From positions 2,166,839 to 2,230,838 of the forward strand of contig NW_008705564.1 of the NCBI RefSeq assembly GCF_000186865.1: a DNA stretch of 64,000 nt, written 5' to 3'. The notes beneath the pieces were generated by a model. It was not told the DNA's origin. It did no database searches and saw nothing but the letters and a program-made list of their open reading frames with translations. Below are positions 18,248 to 28,389 of this stretch, piece after piece (positions within the stretch are counted from its first letter, which is position 1; each line of letters begins with the position of its first letter). Origin of the DNA: Aureococcus anophagefferens (lineage: Eukaryota > Sar > Pelagophyceae > Pelagomonadales > Pelagomonadaceae). The position numbers and the translations under genes are program-made.

Positions 18248-18916
18248 ATGGTGAGGTCCATCGCGTGCCTGCTCGCCGTAGTCGTGCCCGCGGCTGCCGC
18301 ACTGTCGACGATGCAGCGATCTCCAGCGTTCCCGCGCAACAAGGATCCCATCGCGGCGGCGATGGAGGCCGCCGGCTTCCCGGACTGCGGTACCATCTTG
18401 GAGCTCGGCTGCGGTCCCGGCGAGCACGCGCCGGACTTCGCGCGGCGCTGGCCGACGCCGACCTTCCAGCCGACGGACGCGGACGCGTCGGCGCTGCGGT
18501 CGTCGGACGCGCACGCGGCCGCCGCGGGCCTCCTCGGCTCGCGGATCCGCGCGGCCGCGCTCGTCGACGTGTCCCAACGTCCGTGGCCCAACGTCGAGGC
18601 GGGCGCCTACGACGGCTGCTTCTCCATCAACGTGGTCCACATCATGCCGCGGTCCGCCGTGGGCGCCTTCTTCGCGGGCGCCGCGGCGGCGCTCCGGAAG
18701 GGCGGCGTTTTGGGAATCTACGATACGTGGACCTTCGCGGGCTCGTACGTCGGCCCGAACAACGAGCGCTTCGACGAGTCGCTCCGGGCCCAGGGCTACG
18801 GCGGCGTCGCGTCCATCGAGGAGTGCGACGCGGCCGCGGCCGCCGCGGGCCTCGAGCGGCGCGACGTCGCCTACCTCCCCGCGAACAACCAGTTCGTGAC
18901 CTACGCGCGTCGCTAA
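18248..18916 (+). CDS. DUF938 family SAM-dependent methyltransferase (METTL26-like)
   Basis: ATG 18248 to TAA, 222 residues. It starts with a hydrophobic leader (IACLLAVVVPAAAALS), so it may enter the secretory or plastid route. The core follows the DUF938 pattern: RNKDPI, ILELGCGPGEHAPDFARRWP (motif I SAM loop), TFQPTDADASAL, LVDVSQRPWP, YDGCFSINVVHIMPRSAVGAFFAG, LRKGGVLGIYDTW, GPNNERFDESLR and LPANNQFV. The family is widespread but its substrate is not established. Length is normal for the family. Its stop lies 5 bp from the convergent gene's stop. Confidence 0.85.
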   Translation: MVRSIACLLAVVVPAAAALSTMQRSPAFPRNKDPIAAAMEAAGFPDCGTILELGCGPGEHAPDFARRWPTPTFQPTDADASALRSSDAHAAAAGLLGSRIRAAALVDVSQRPWPNVEAGAYDGCFSINVVHIMPRSAVGAFFAGAAAALRKGGVLGIYDTWTFAGSYVGPNNERFDESLRAQGYGGVASIEECDAAAAAAGLERRDVAYLPANNQFVTYARR

Positions 18917-18921
18917 CGGCG

Positions 18922-21573
18922 CTAGGCCACGAGCGTCGCAGAGACGTCGTCGAGGTAGACGTGGCCCGGCCCGCCGGCGATCTCGAGGACGAGGCCGACC
19001 TTGCCCGACGGCGTCGCCGGGAGGTCCGCGAGGTCGATCGTCGCGGAGCACGTCGCGTAGGCGGGCCCGAGGACGCAGGGCGCGCCGGCCAGAGCGCCGC
19101 GCCAGGGCTCGGACGGCGACGCCGCGTGCTCCGGGTCCGCGGGCGCCGGGTCCCAGGCGCCCGCGGCGATCGCGAGCGTCGACCCCGGCGGATTGGAGAA
19201 CGCCGCCAGGGAGACGCGGACCGCGCCCGTCGCGCCGAGCGCGCCGAGGTCGAGGCCGAAGCCGAGGGGCGGGCCGTAGGCGTCGAGGCCCGCGCCGGGC
19301 ACGGGCACGCGGACGGGCTCGTCGTTGACGAGCGTCAGCCGCCCCGCGCGGCGGCCGCGGAAGGGCCGCGCGCCGTCGACGCTCAGCCACACCTTGCCGT
19401 CGCGGCCGTCGTCGACGGCCGGCAGCGTCCAGTGCTGCGAGTGCATGTCGTAGTTGAAGCAGTTGCCGCGCCGCGGCGTGTCGGCGCACGTCACGTACGC
19501 GGGCACCGTCGGATTCTGGACCCACTCGAAGCCGCCGTCGCTCACGAGCTCCGCCGGCGGCGCCGCGGGGACGTCGCAGCCGCCCAGGGACCAGATTTTC
19601 GTATCGAGGCCGTCGAGGACGTCGGAGAAGGCGCCGTTCACGACGGGCCGCGACACGTTCGCGTCGAAGAGGCGTGTCGCCGCGCCGGCGGCGCCGGCCG
19701 CGGCGAACGTCGCGCGCGCGGGCGCGTCGCCCGCGTTCACGGCGACGACGCGGACGCACCCGTCGAGCGCGTAGGCCGCCGCGCGGACGACCGCGGGCCG
19801 CGACGGTTCCAAGAGGTCCTCCGCGGCGACTCGGATCTCCCGCCGTTCCCCGCGCATGAGGTGCGGGAGGAGCTCGTTGACGATCGCGTTCGCCTCGTCG
19901 ACGTAGGGCAACAGCGGCCAGCGCTCGAACCCCTGTTGCCGGTTGAAGACGTACCAGTTCAGGTGGAAGAGGTCGCCCGTGACCAGACCGACGAAGGCCT
20001 CGGCGACGACCGCGCGGCCCGTCGCCTGGCGGCAGGGCTGCGGCATGTTCACGACGGGCTCCCACCGCATGGGCGCGAGGCGCAGGGCGCCGTCGCCGCC
20101 GGCGAAGGCGAACTCGCCGCCGACGGCGTCGCCCGCGTGGCTCGGCAGGTCCGGCCGGTAATTCTCGCGCATGGGCAGGTCCACGGCGAGAAGCGGCTCC
20201 TGGAAGCTGTGCATCTCGCCGCACTCGAAGGCGCCCGCGGCGACGTGGAAGGGGTCGAAGCGCCGCAGCGTCTCGTAGGCGTCGCGGACCTCGCGCGTGT
20301 ACGCCGCGCCCTTGCAGCAGTCGTCGCCTACCAAGCATGACGGTGACGACTTCTCATCGTTTTCCCGGTCAAAATCTCTCGAAAGTCGTCACGGCCACAG
20401 GACGCTGGTGCGACGACAGATGTAGTAGCCGAGGAACGCGGGGTGGTCCCGGAGCCGCGCGGCGTGCTCGACGAGCGCCGTCGCGTTGCCCATGCCCGAG
20501 ACGCCCAGCAGCGCGGAGATGCCTACCGCGTGCAGCGCGTCGAGCTCGGACGCGTTGAGGTCGCCGCCTCGAATGACCGTCGTCCCCCTCTTGGCCCAGT
20601 CCGCGACCGTGGACGCGCCGCCGGCGAAGCGCGGGTCGAGGCCCTCGCGGAAGACCGCGGCGTCGCCGTCGAAGACGCCGACGCGGCCGTACTCGAAGGG
20701 CGAGTTGAACCAGCCCGCGAGCGCCAGGGGCGTCAGCGCCGCGTCGCCAGCGGCGGCCAGCGCGGCGCCGCGGCCCGCGGCGCGCGCGTCGCCCGCGAGG
20801 TAGCCGCGCGAGTACGCCAAGGCCCGCGTCTCGTGGTCCACGGCGACGATGGAGCCCGCGTAGGACGACGGGGGCACCGCGCGCGAGAACCGCCGCGTCG
20901 CGGCGACGGCGACGTCTCCGAATTCCGCGACGAACGTGACGTTGCCCTCGACGCGGTCCGCGGGGACGGCGCCCAGCGAGAAGGGCAGGCGGAGGTCCGC
21001 GGCCGTCGCGGCCGTCGGCGCCACCAGGACGACGTCGTCCGTGAGGTCCGCGGACGCGAGCGTCGCCGAGACCGTCGCGCCCCGGGGCCAGAACGACGGG
21101 TCGAGCCGCGCGAGGAGCGCGCCGGTGCGCTCGACGGTGTAGGGCCGGCGGCCGACGGCGAACTCGACGGCGGCGAAGACGCTCGCGATGGGCGCCGAGG
21201 CCTTGTCGGACCAGTCGCCGGCGCCCGTCGGGCTCGCGCGGACCGTGCACGGGCCCCCGTTCTGCGTCGGGACCGTCGTCACGACGGCGCGCGTCGGGCT
21301 CAGCACCGTGGCGTTCAGCGCCCGCATGGGGCGGTAGACGCTCAGGTCCGCCGAATAGAGGTTGCCCGAGAGCCCGTCGATGGCGACGACCATGCCGTCG
21401 GCGAAGTTCTCGCCGTCGATGGTCAGCTGCGTGGCGATCTCGCGCGGGAAGCGCGCCGGCGTTATGGAGATGACGCGGATTGCGCCGTTCGTTGCCGTCC
21501 GCGTGCCGAGGCGGCCGAGCGCGGGCGCCAGCAGCAGCAGCAGATGCATCACAAGGGGCTGCTGCGCGACCAT
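18922..21573 (-). CDS. Secreted glycoside-hydrolase-like (TIM-barrel) protein
   Basis: Exons 21573-20418 and 20327-18922 give about 853 residues. A signal peptide (LVMHLLLLLAPALGRLG) is followed by a beta-sandwich-like region. A region resembling the GH2/GH5-type barrel comes next: WFNSPFEYGRVGVFD, LDALHAVGISALLGVSGMGN, LRDHPAFLGYYICDDC, FDPFHVAAGAF, then RQATGRAVVAEAFVG and LFHLNWYVFNRQQGFE. A C-terminal jelly-roll-like part (DDGRDGKVWLSVDGA, VRVSLAAF, YLDDVSATLVA) may bind carbohydrate. The catalytic acids are not certain and the substrate is unknown. The intron (20417-20328, 90 bp) contains a family F sequence. Splicing as drawn restores GYYICDDCCKG across the junction. Confidence 0.65.
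20328..20407 (-). mobile_element. Introner-like family F copy 2 inside intron 20417-20328
   Basis: On the minus strand it reads CAGCGTCCTGTGGCCGTGAC to ATGCTTGGTAG, 80 bp, clearly the same family as at 16146. Unlike the other copies, the flanks are not a direct duplication. GTCGTCGC on the left is the reverse complement of GCGACGAC on the right. Frame and homology favour a donor in the left flank rather than the usual one 4 nt inside. Confidence 0.7.
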
Positions 21574-21816
21574 CGCGACCGGAACAAAGGCAGGTCGAAG
21601 GCGACGGCAAGTTGCTGTTCAATGAATAGACGCACCGCAGTACTAGTTGCGCACACACTCCCTCAACGGGCGCTCGCGGTAAGCGGCGAGTTACCACGGG
21701 GAGGCCGCGGGGGGTGGGGGGGGGCGGGAGGGGTGCGGCGCGCGGTCGTCGCGGCGCGCGCGCGGGTCGTCGTCGTGTCGGGGGGCGCGTCGGTCTTCGG
21801 GCGGGGGATCCGCCCC

Positions 21817-22827
21817 CTAGTCCTCCATGACGAAGGCCGGGGCGCCCTTTTTTCGTTGGCGGAGCTCCTTCTTCGACGGGGACTTGGCCGCGGCGACCTC
21901 GGCCTTGGGGTTTTTCGCGCGCCACGTGTCGAAGTTGGCTTTCACGTGGCACTTGGCCGCGAAGAGCGCGTCCTGGTCCTTGTCGCTGAGGGCGTCCCAC
22001 TCCTCGGGCCCGCCGAGGTAGGTCTCCATGAGCTCCTGCATCTCCGCCTCGGAGAGCGCGGCGCCCGCGGCGAGGCGCGCCTGGACGTCCTTCGCGCGCT
22101 TCTGTTCGTTGAACTTGGCGAGGGGCCCCGCGACGAGCTTGTAGAGGATCGTGTCCTTGGCGCTCGGGTAGGCGAACTCGGCGGGCAAATCGGAAGCGGC
22201 GACCAGGTCCTTGACCGTCGTTTCCAGCAGCTCGCGCTCCTCCTTCGACGTCATCCGCGCCTTCGACTTGTCCTTCTTGCGGGCCGCGGCCTCGGCCTTG
22301 ACGATCTCGTCGGCCCGGAGCCGGATGTCGGCGGACAGCGACGAGTCCCGCGACTTCATGAGGCAGGCCTTGGTGAGCTGGGCGACGTAGAGCTGGTGCT
22401 TCGACAGCTGCAGCGCAGGCTGCACGAGCGACGCGAAGAGGAGGATGAGGAAGACGGCGAACCGCAGGTCCGTCTTCGGCTTGTACTTGAAGTCGATGAA
22501 GGACCCGTAGAGGCTCCAGTACTCGCCCGGGTTCTCCGTGTAGTAGTCGAGCTTCTTGCGAAGCTCGTCGTCGGTCAGCACCTCGTTCGCGCGCGCGATC
22601 TTGTTGAAGCGGGCGAGGGCCGCGGCGTCGCCGGGGTTCTTGTCCGGGTGGAACTCGAGGCTCAGCGTGCGGTACTGGCGCCGGATCTGGGCTTTCGTGG
22701 CGTTGGGCACGAGGCCGAGCTCCGTGTAGCAGTCGGGCACGCCGCAGAACTTCTCCCACTTGTCCTCGAACTTGGCCTTGCCCGCCGCGGCCGCCAGCGA
22801 CGCGGCGAGCACCGCGACCTTGAGCAT
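21817..22827 (-). CDS. DNAJC25-like membrane J-protein
   Basis: ATG 22827 to TAG 21817, 336 residues. A signal peptide (MLKVAVLAASLAAAAGKA) precedes a J domain (CYTELGLVPNATKAQIRRQY, LEFHPDKNPGDA with the HPD motif, ANEVLTDDELRKKLDYY). The sequence then reads NPGEYWSLYGSFIDFKYKPK followed by a membrane helix (RFAVFLILLFASLVQPAL), exactly the layout of DNAJC25-type proteins. A long lysine-rich cytosolic tail follows. J domains stimulate Hsp70 ATPase; here the J domain would face the ER lumen. It is paired head to head with Sec61 beta, another ER membrane gene. Confidence 0.85.
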   Translation of the reverse strand: MLKVAVLAASLAAAAGKAKFEDKWEKFCGVPDCYTELGLVPNATKAQIRRQYRTLSLEFHPDKNPGDAAALARFNKIARANEVLTDDELRKKLDYYTENPGEYWSLYGSFIDFKYKPKTDLRFAVFLILLFASLVQPALQLSKHQLYVAQLTKACLMKSRDSSLSADIRLRADEIVKAEAAARKKDKSKARMTSKEERELLETTVKDLVAASDLPAEFAYPSAKDTILYKLVAGPLAKFNEQKRAKDVQARLAAGAALSEAEMQELMETYLGGPEEWDALSDKDQDALFAAKCHVKANFDTWRAKNPKAEVAAAKSPSKKELRQRKKGAPAFVMED

Positions 22828-22996
22828 GGTTCGAGGCGTGATCGGCGCGTTTTCGGAGGCGGCGCGGGCGGTGGCTACGGCTACGGCGAGTGCCACTTGG
22901 AGCTGCCTCAACTCGCCTCGGCGGCGGCACCATCAGCCGGATCGCCTCGCTGATCGTGCTTGCGGCCGCGCGTCTCGTCGCACACTCACAGCAACC
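22828..22996. promoter_or_regulatory. Divergent promoter spacer (DNAJC25-like / Sec61 beta)
   Basis: 169 bp lie between outward ATGs of two ER membrane-protein genes, so coordinated expression is plausible. It contains the repeated trinucleotide-like GGCGGC and GCCTCG segments. No TATA or other named motif is clear. Confidence 0.4.
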
Positions 22997-23412
22997 ATGG
23001 CCGAAGGAGGTGCCAAGCCCGCCGGAAACCCGCTCTCGAGGTGCGTTCGACCCGTGCGCCCGTCCCGCCGCCGCCGGGGCGCGCGGCGCCCGCCGCCCGC
23101 GGGCCGAAACCGCCCAGAAGCGCACAGTTCCTCGCGCCGCGCCGCGGCGCGCCGCTCACCTCCCCGCCCGCCCGCAGGCCCGCGCCGGCCCGCGGCCCCG
23201 CCGGCGGCGCCCTCCAGCAGCGGAAACGACCGGCGCGCACGTCGTCGGGCGGCGGCGCGCGCGCGATGCAGCGGTCGCAGCCGGGCATCCTCCGCTTCTA
23301 CGCTGACGAGGCCCCGGGCCTCAAGATCGGCCCCACGACCGTGCTCGTCATGAGCCTCATGTTCATCGGCTTCGTCGTCCTCCTCCACATCTACGGCAAG
23401 CTCATGTCCTAG
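22997..23412 (+). CDS. Protein translocon subunit Sec61 beta
   Basis: Exons 22997-23040 and 23178-23412 join in phase 2 to 92 residues. The short Gly/Pro/Ala-rich N-terminus leads into RTSSGGGA, then [20 protein letters not shown], the family signature around F-Y-x-D-x-PG-K-GP, and a single tail-anchor helix ([20 protein letters not shown]). Sec61 beta is the small tail-anchored subunit of the ER protein-conducting channel. Length is standard. The 137-bp GT-AG intron has no introner features and lies in the N-terminal linker. Confidence 0.93.
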
Positions 23413-23511
23413 GGCCGCCCCGCGGCCGCGCCCATGACGCCCGAGCGCCGGCGGAGGCGCGCGTCTCGTAAAAGATCCACCTCGACGGCGCCCGGAGCGT
23501 TACCAGAAACG

Positions 23512-24783
23512 CTAGTTCCCCCGCGTGCCGAACTGGGACGCCCAGTCGTCGTAGCGCGCGAGGAGCGCCGCGTCGGCCGCGGGCTTGATGGCGCGCCGCG
23601 CGGCGTCGAAGTCCGCGAGCGACACGGGCCGCACGTCCCGCGCGCGCGCCGTCGCGACGCGGTCGCCCAGCGCCCGCAGGGGCCCCATGGCCGCCTCCTC
23701 CGCGAGCGCGCGCAGGTCCGACATGGAGTAGCCCTCCGTCGCGGCGACGACCTTTTCGCGCCGCGCCGCGTCGAGCGACGTGCGCGCGCCGTCCTCGCCG
23801 TCGAGCAGCGCGTCCAGGAACGCGCGCCGCGCGGCGCCGTCGGGCAGCGGGATGAGCACGCGCCGCGGCACGCGGCGGAGGAACGCGTCGTCCAAGTCCC
23901 ACGGGCGATTCGTCGCGCCCATGAAGAGCACGCGCCCGCCGCCGCCGAGGCCGTCCAGATGCACGAGGAACTCCGTCTTGAGGCGCCGGCTCGCCTCGTG
24001 GTCGCCGTCGCCGCGCCGGCTCAGCAGCGAGTCGACCTCGTCGAGGAAGACGACGGACGGCGCGCGGTCCCTCGCGACTTTGAAGAGCGCCTTCACGAGC
24101 TTCTCGCCCTCGCCGAGCCACTTGGACGTCAACGCCGACGCCGAGAGCGCGAAGAAGGCGAAGCGGCTCTCGGACGCGACGCACTCGGCCAGCAGCGTCT
24201 TGCCCGTGCCCGGCGGGCCGAAGAGGAGGACGCCCTTCGGCGGGGACCGGAGGCCCTTGTACAAGTCCGGCCGCAGGTAGGGCAGCACCACGGCCTCCTT
24301 GAGCGTGCGCTTCGCGCCCTCGAGGCCCTTGACGTCGCTCCAGCCGACGCCCGGCGACGCGTCGAGCATCTCCGCCAGGATCTGCGCCTCGTGCGGCGAC
24401 GGCGCCTCCGGGGCCACCGGCGTCTGGGCCGGCCGCGCGGCCGGAGCCGCGGCCGACGGCGCCGGCGGCGGGCGCGGCGGCGCGGCGACGCGCGCGCCGT
24501 AGGCGTGGTGGTCCGGCGCGCGCGCGCCGAGCGACGCTTTCAATTGCTCCGCTCTCGCCAAATACTCCTCGAACTTTTGAGCCAGCTGGGCTTTTTTCGC
24601 CGCGTCGCGCTCCTGCTTGAGGCAGCCGAGGAGCGTCGCGAGGCCGTCCTCATAGAGCGCGAGGGCGACTTTGAACTGCTTGAGCTCGTCGAGGCGCTTG
24701 CCCTCCTTGAGCTTGGCCACCGCGCTCTCGAGGGCGCTCTTCTTGGGCTTGCTGCCGGTCATGGACGAGAGGAAGGCGTTCAT
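23512..24783 (-). CDS. MIT-domain AAA ATPase, meiotic-clade type (spastin/Vps4/katanin-like)
   Basis: ATG 24783 to TAG 23512, 423 residues. Residues ~15-85 form a MIT-like three-helix domain (LKEGKRLDELKQFKVALALYE, FEEYLARAEQLK). A Pro/Ala linker is followed by the AAA core: GVGWSDVKGLEGAKRTLKEAV, Walker A GPPGTGKT, pore loop SKWLGEGEK, Walker B VVFLDEVDSLL, sensor MGATNRPWDL, arginine-finger RRVPRR. The C-terminus YDDWASQFGTRG resembles the terminal helix of spastin and fidgetin. Such enzymes either sever microtubules or disassemble ESCRT-III, and I cannot decide which. Soluble. Confidence 0.85.
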   Translation of the reverse strand: MNAFLSSMTGSKPKKSALESAVAKLKEGKRLDELKQFKVALALYEDGLATLLGCLKQERDAAKKAQLAQKFEEYLARAEQLKASLGARAPDHHAYGARVAAPPRPPPAPSAAAPAARPAQTPVAPEAPSPHEAQILAEMLDASPGVGWSDVKGLEGAKRTLKEAVVLPYLRPDLYKGLRSPPKGVLLFGPPGTGKTLLAECVASESRFAFFALSASALTSKWLGEGEKLVKALFKVARDRAPSVVFLDEVDSLLSRRGDGDHEASRRLKTEFLVHLDGLGGGGRVLFMGATNRPWDLDDAFLRRVPRRVLIPLPDGAARRAFLDALLDGEDGARTSLDAARREKVVAATEGYSMSDLRALAEEAAMGPLRALGDRVATARARDVRPVSLADFDAARRAIKPAADAALLARYDDWASQFGTRGN

Positions 24784-24800
24784 CGTGTTGTTTCGACTGT

Positions 24801-24885
24801 CCGGGCTGGCTGTCGCGGCTACGACGTCGAGGCAAGCGCCGCGCTTTTCGGGCTGGCCGTCGCGGCTACGGCGTCGGGGCAAAGT
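24801..24885. repeat. Short tandem repeat upstream of the AAA gene
   Basis: A ~43-bp unit beginning CGGGCTGGCTGTCGCGGC and containing GGCTACGACGTCGAGGCAA is repeated once at 24843 with a few changes (CGGGCTGGCCGTCGCGGC, GGCGTCGGGGCAA). It lies in the AAA/PX divergent spacer. Confidence 0.7.
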
Positions 24886-25120
24886 CGCGGACCATGCTGA
24901 ATTACCACAACTTGGCACAAGGGCTCGCTTTCTCGCGGCCGCGCCCCAAGCTCGACGTCGCGCCGGCAGCCAATACCGACGCGCGCGACGCGCACGGCCG
25001 CGCCGGCCCGCCGCCGATTGCCCTAGGAGACGCAGCGACCGGCGGCCGCCGCGCCCTCGCGGAACGCGGAACGACCGCCGAGCCCTCGACGACCGACGAG
25101 CGCGCACAGCACGCACAGCC

Positions 25121-25630
25121 ATGCCGCAGATCGTGCGCATCCGCGTGCCGACCTACGAGGACATGGACGTGGGCGCCGGCCCCATCACGCTCTACCCCGT
25201 GGAGGTGACCTACGACACGGGCAAGTCGCGCAAGGTGTCGAAGCGCTACAGCGACGTGCTCAACTTCCACACGACCTTGCTCAAAGCCGCGCCGCACGTC
25301 GCGCTCGAGACGTTCAACTTCCCCCACAAGTCCCTCTTCTCCACGTCGGCGGAGTTCACGAAGGAGCGGCGGCGGAGCGGCTTCGAGGAGTACTTCGAGC
25401 TGCTCTTACGACTCGGCGCCGCGTACGCGCCGTTCGTGGCGACGTTCCTGCGGCACGGCGAGTTCCAGGACGAGGTGCCGTCCTTCGAGGAGCTCGGCGC
25501 GTCGGCGGGGGGCAACCCGCCGACGGCGAAGCGCCTGAACTCGCTGCTCCTCGACGGCCTCGGCGGGCGGCCGCACTCGCCGCCCGCGCTCAAGCTCGAG
25601 CGGCCGAAAACGGCCTTCCACTGGTTCGGG
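25121..25630 (+). CDS. PX-domain protein, 3' part lost in assembly gap
   Basis: ATG 25121, 170 codons before the gap. Residues ~10-115 form a phox-homology domain: a first strand VRIRVPTYEDM, YPVEVTYDTGKSRKVSKRYSDVLNFHTTL (the R/K-R-Y-S-D phosphoinositide-binding signature), NFPHKSLF, then ERRRSGFEEYFELLLRLG. PX domains bind phosphoinositides, usually PI3P, and target proteins to endosomes. What follows the domain is unknown because of the gap at 25631. Confidence 0.8.
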
Positions 25631-25908
25631 NNNNNNNNNNNNNNNNNNNNNNNNNNNNNNNNNNNNNNNNNNNNNNNNNNNNNNNNNNNNNNNNNNNNNN
25701 NNNNNNNNNNNNNNNNNNNNNNNNNNNNNNNNNNNNNNNNNNNNNNNNNNNNNNNNNNNNNNNNNNNNNNNNNNNNNNNNNNNNNNNNNNNNNNNNNNNN
25801 NNNNNNNNNNNNNNNNNNNNNNNNNNNNNNNNNNNNNNNNNNNNNNNNNNNNNNNNNNNNNNNNNNNNNNNNNNNNNNNNNNNNNNNNNNNNNNNNNNNN
25901 NNNNNNNN
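25631..25908. other. Assembly gap (run of N)
   Basis: 278 undetermined bases separate the PX gene from the opposite-strand unknown gene. Both coding regions run into it, so the gap probably hides both 3' ends. Confidence 1.
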
Positions 25909-26661
25909 CGCGTCCCGCGTCTTGCGGATGCGGTCGACGCCCGACGCCGCGCTGCCCCGGCCCGCCTCGCCGGGCGCGCGGACGGCGGCGTGGTCGTGGC
26001 TCCGGTAGGCGCCGCTCTCGGGCGCGTAGCGCGGCGCCTCGCCCGGGAACGCGACGGCCGCGGCGACGCCCGCGGACCGCTGGAGCCGCTCGTGGCTGAG
26101 TTGTTGTTTCGCGGGGTCGCCGGGCGGCGCGCCCGTGTGCGCCGCGGCCGTCGCCGTCACGAAGCGCGGGCCCGCGGGCGCTTCTAAAGGCCGCTCCTTG
26201 AAGATCGGCGCGTGCGCCTGCAAATCGCGCGACGTGAGGCGCATGCGGCCCGTGACGCAGCGCGGGCCGGCCTTGCCGCAGCCGTCGCGGAACTGGCGCG
26301 GCGGCCGCGCCGCCGCGCGCAGGCCGCTGCGGAAGCGCAGGTCGCTCGGGCCGGACTCGTCGCCCGTCTCGAGCGCGTCCTCGGCCTGGAGCACGCGGTC
26401 GCTCAGCGTCGCCGCGCCGGGCACGTGCCGCTCGAGCGCGGCCTTGCTGAAGGTCGCGCGGCTCGCGGACTCGTAGCGCGCGGCGTCGCTCGTGTCGTAG
26501 GCCGGCTCGTAGAGCCGCTCGTGGGTTTGTAGTGCTTGCGAGCTTGGTTTGCCGCGGTCCGCGGACCGCGGCCAGACGGCCTGCTTGCCCGCGGGCGACG
26601 ACGGCGGCGGCGCCGCCGGCGCGTGCGCCTGCTTGCTTAGCACCTGCCCAAGTGATGGCAT
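25909..26661 (-). CDS. Unknown basic, disordered protein, 3' part in gap
   Basis: ATG 26661, 251 codons before the gap. Composition is Ala/Arg/Pro-rich with recurrent short patches such as THERLYEPAYDTSDAARYES, THTGAPPGDPAKQQLSHERLQ and ESGAYRSHDHAAV. Spaced H-E-R-L and Y-x-S elements give a loose repeated character like some microtubule- or axoneme-associated proteins, but I cannot name a family. No signal peptide or membrane helix. It is divergent to the hydroxylase-like gene over 163 bp. Confidence 0.55.
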
Positions 26662-26824
26662 CGCGTTCGATCGGCGCGGCGCGTCGGCGTCGGCGTCGGC
26701 GGCGCGCTTTGCAACAGCCTTTTTTGCAAAGTTTACCTTTTAGGTTGATGTTGAGGCAGGGCTGCCCGTACTCGGCCCGACCGCCAGAGGCGCCGTTCGG
26801 CGCGCCGCGCCGACAGGAGCAGTG

Positions 26825-27520
26825 ATGGAGCGGCTGCCGCACGCCGCGATGGAGTGCTGGTGGGAGCGGCCGTCGGAGATCCTGCCGTCGCCGCGCGGCT
26901 GGCCCGGCGGGCTGGCGGACGGATTGATGGTCGGCATCTGCACTCTCGCCGCCACGGTGCTCCTCGAGCTGCTCAGCTTCGACGCCGTGCGCGACATAGT
27001 CCGCAAGGACGCGCGGCTCTACCGGCAGGCCGTCGTCGCGAACCTGTCCAACAACCTCGTGCTCGGCCCGTTGATCTACTGCGGCGGCGTGAATCTGTTC
27101 GCGGCGCGCGAACGACGGCCCGCGGCGGAGAGCCTCGCCGTCGGCGTCTGCATGACCCTCGGCCACGCCGTCGGCGCGAACGCGGCGCCCCGCGGCCATG
27201 ACGCTGCGCATCGTTGCGTTTTCGTAGGCTACTACGCGGCCCATCGGGCGATGCACACGAAGCGGCTCTTCTGGATGCACGCGTTCCACCATCGCTTCAA
27301 CCGCCTCGTGTGTCCCGTCGCGGCGAATGCGGTGACCTGCTGGGAATACACCTTCGCCTACATGGCGCCGTTCTTCGTGCTGATCCCGTTCTTCCGGCCG
27401 GACGCGCGCGCCGTCGTCTTCGCGGGTTCGTCCGTAAGCCTCGGCAATCTGCTTTGGATTCCCGACCAACAGAGACCTCCGGGGACCTCGTGGGACCTAT
27501 TAAGGCGTTTAGGCTACTAA
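26825..27520 (+). CDS. Fatty-acid hydroxylase/sterol desaturase-like protein, probably 3'-truncated
   Basis: ATG 26825 to TAG, 231 residues. Membrane helices include LMVGICTLAATVLLELL, and the His motifs HRAMH and HAFHHRFN match the first two His-box types of the superfamily, which hold a diiron site for hydroxylating lipids. The sequence VFAGSSVSLGNLLWIP then normally runs on to a third His cluster, but here it passes into a Pro/Arg-rich tail and stops. The 3' third is therefore missing or lies in an unseen exon. The last ~220 bp overlap an opposite-strand exon model. A damaged or truncated gene is possible. Confidence 0.6.
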   Translation: MERLPHAAMECWWERPSEILPSPRGWPGGLADGLMVGICTLAATVLLELLSFDAVRDIVRKDARLYRQAVVANLSNNLVLGPLIYCGGVNLFAARERRPAAESLAVGVCMTLGHAVGANAAPRGHDAAHRCVFVGYYAAHRAMHTKRLFWMHAFHHRFNRLVCPVAANAVTCWEYTFAYMAPFFVLIPFFRPDARAVVFAGSSVSLGNLLWIPDQQRPPGTSWDLLRRLGY

Positions 27521-28332
27521 AACCGACGATTTGGGGACTTTCGATTTTTCGTGACCGAGCATAGAACAGGGGGTGTTGGAAGCCTAGCCTAAAGCTCGGT
27601 GATGTCCTTGTCACAGGACGCCAAGACAAGTGAATATTCAAAGCCCACGGCGACACGAACGGCCGATGACAACCAGCACACGTGAGCAGCGCCTGGCCCT
27701 CACAGGCGACCTTCTTCCGGCGGTCCGTGTTCGCCTTCGATTGAGCTTTTTCGCGCTCGCGCACGGCATCGACGTCCAAGTGAAGCCACGATCCGAGTCC
27801 GCCCTTCTTCTCCGGAACCCACTGCCAGTCGCCCTGCCACGGCGCGGCGCCGCTAGTGAAGTCCGATGCTCAGGTTTTAAACCCAGGTCTTTTGGTCTGA
27901 TTCCCAGGTTTGATGCTTTTCCAGGTCTTTTTGAGTATGAAACCCAGGTCTTTTGGAGGTCCATTTTTTTTATTATCCCCCCTATATAAATTACAGATAT
28001 GTTTGCCGCTTGACGACAGGATGCCCCAACCCGTTTGTCCGCAGGAGTGCGCATGCGACGTCTGGGCTGCCCCGACGCCGCCAGAACCGCTATCGGGGCC
28101 CATCCCGGGCCAAGGAAGTGCACTGGAGCACGCCAGTGAGTTGCGCCGGCGCTGCCCCATCCTTTTGGCGGAGTACATTCGGTCGATCACTGCGGCTGCG
28201 GGCTGCGCGCGCGCCCACTCGATTTCGGGATCCCGTCTATTACCGTCACAGTTTCACCCACTGAGCTAAAATGGCCTTCCCTATGCCGTTCTGTGTCTGA
28301 TTGTAGGTTCGAATGCCCGCGCGCGCGCGCGC

Positions 28333-28389
<57 letters not shown>

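Noticed and set aside
26822..27520. Calling the hydroxylase-like gene complete
   Set aside because: The third His cluster expected for the superfamily is absent and the tail runs into Pro/Arg-rich sequence, so it is annotated as probably truncated.
28246..28320. A tRNA gene in family E (A-box-like TAGCTCAGTGGG and GGTTCGAATGCC)
   Set aside because: The two boxes lie on opposite strands, and no cloverleaf with paired acceptor and T stems can be drawn. At most a tRNA-derived fragment.
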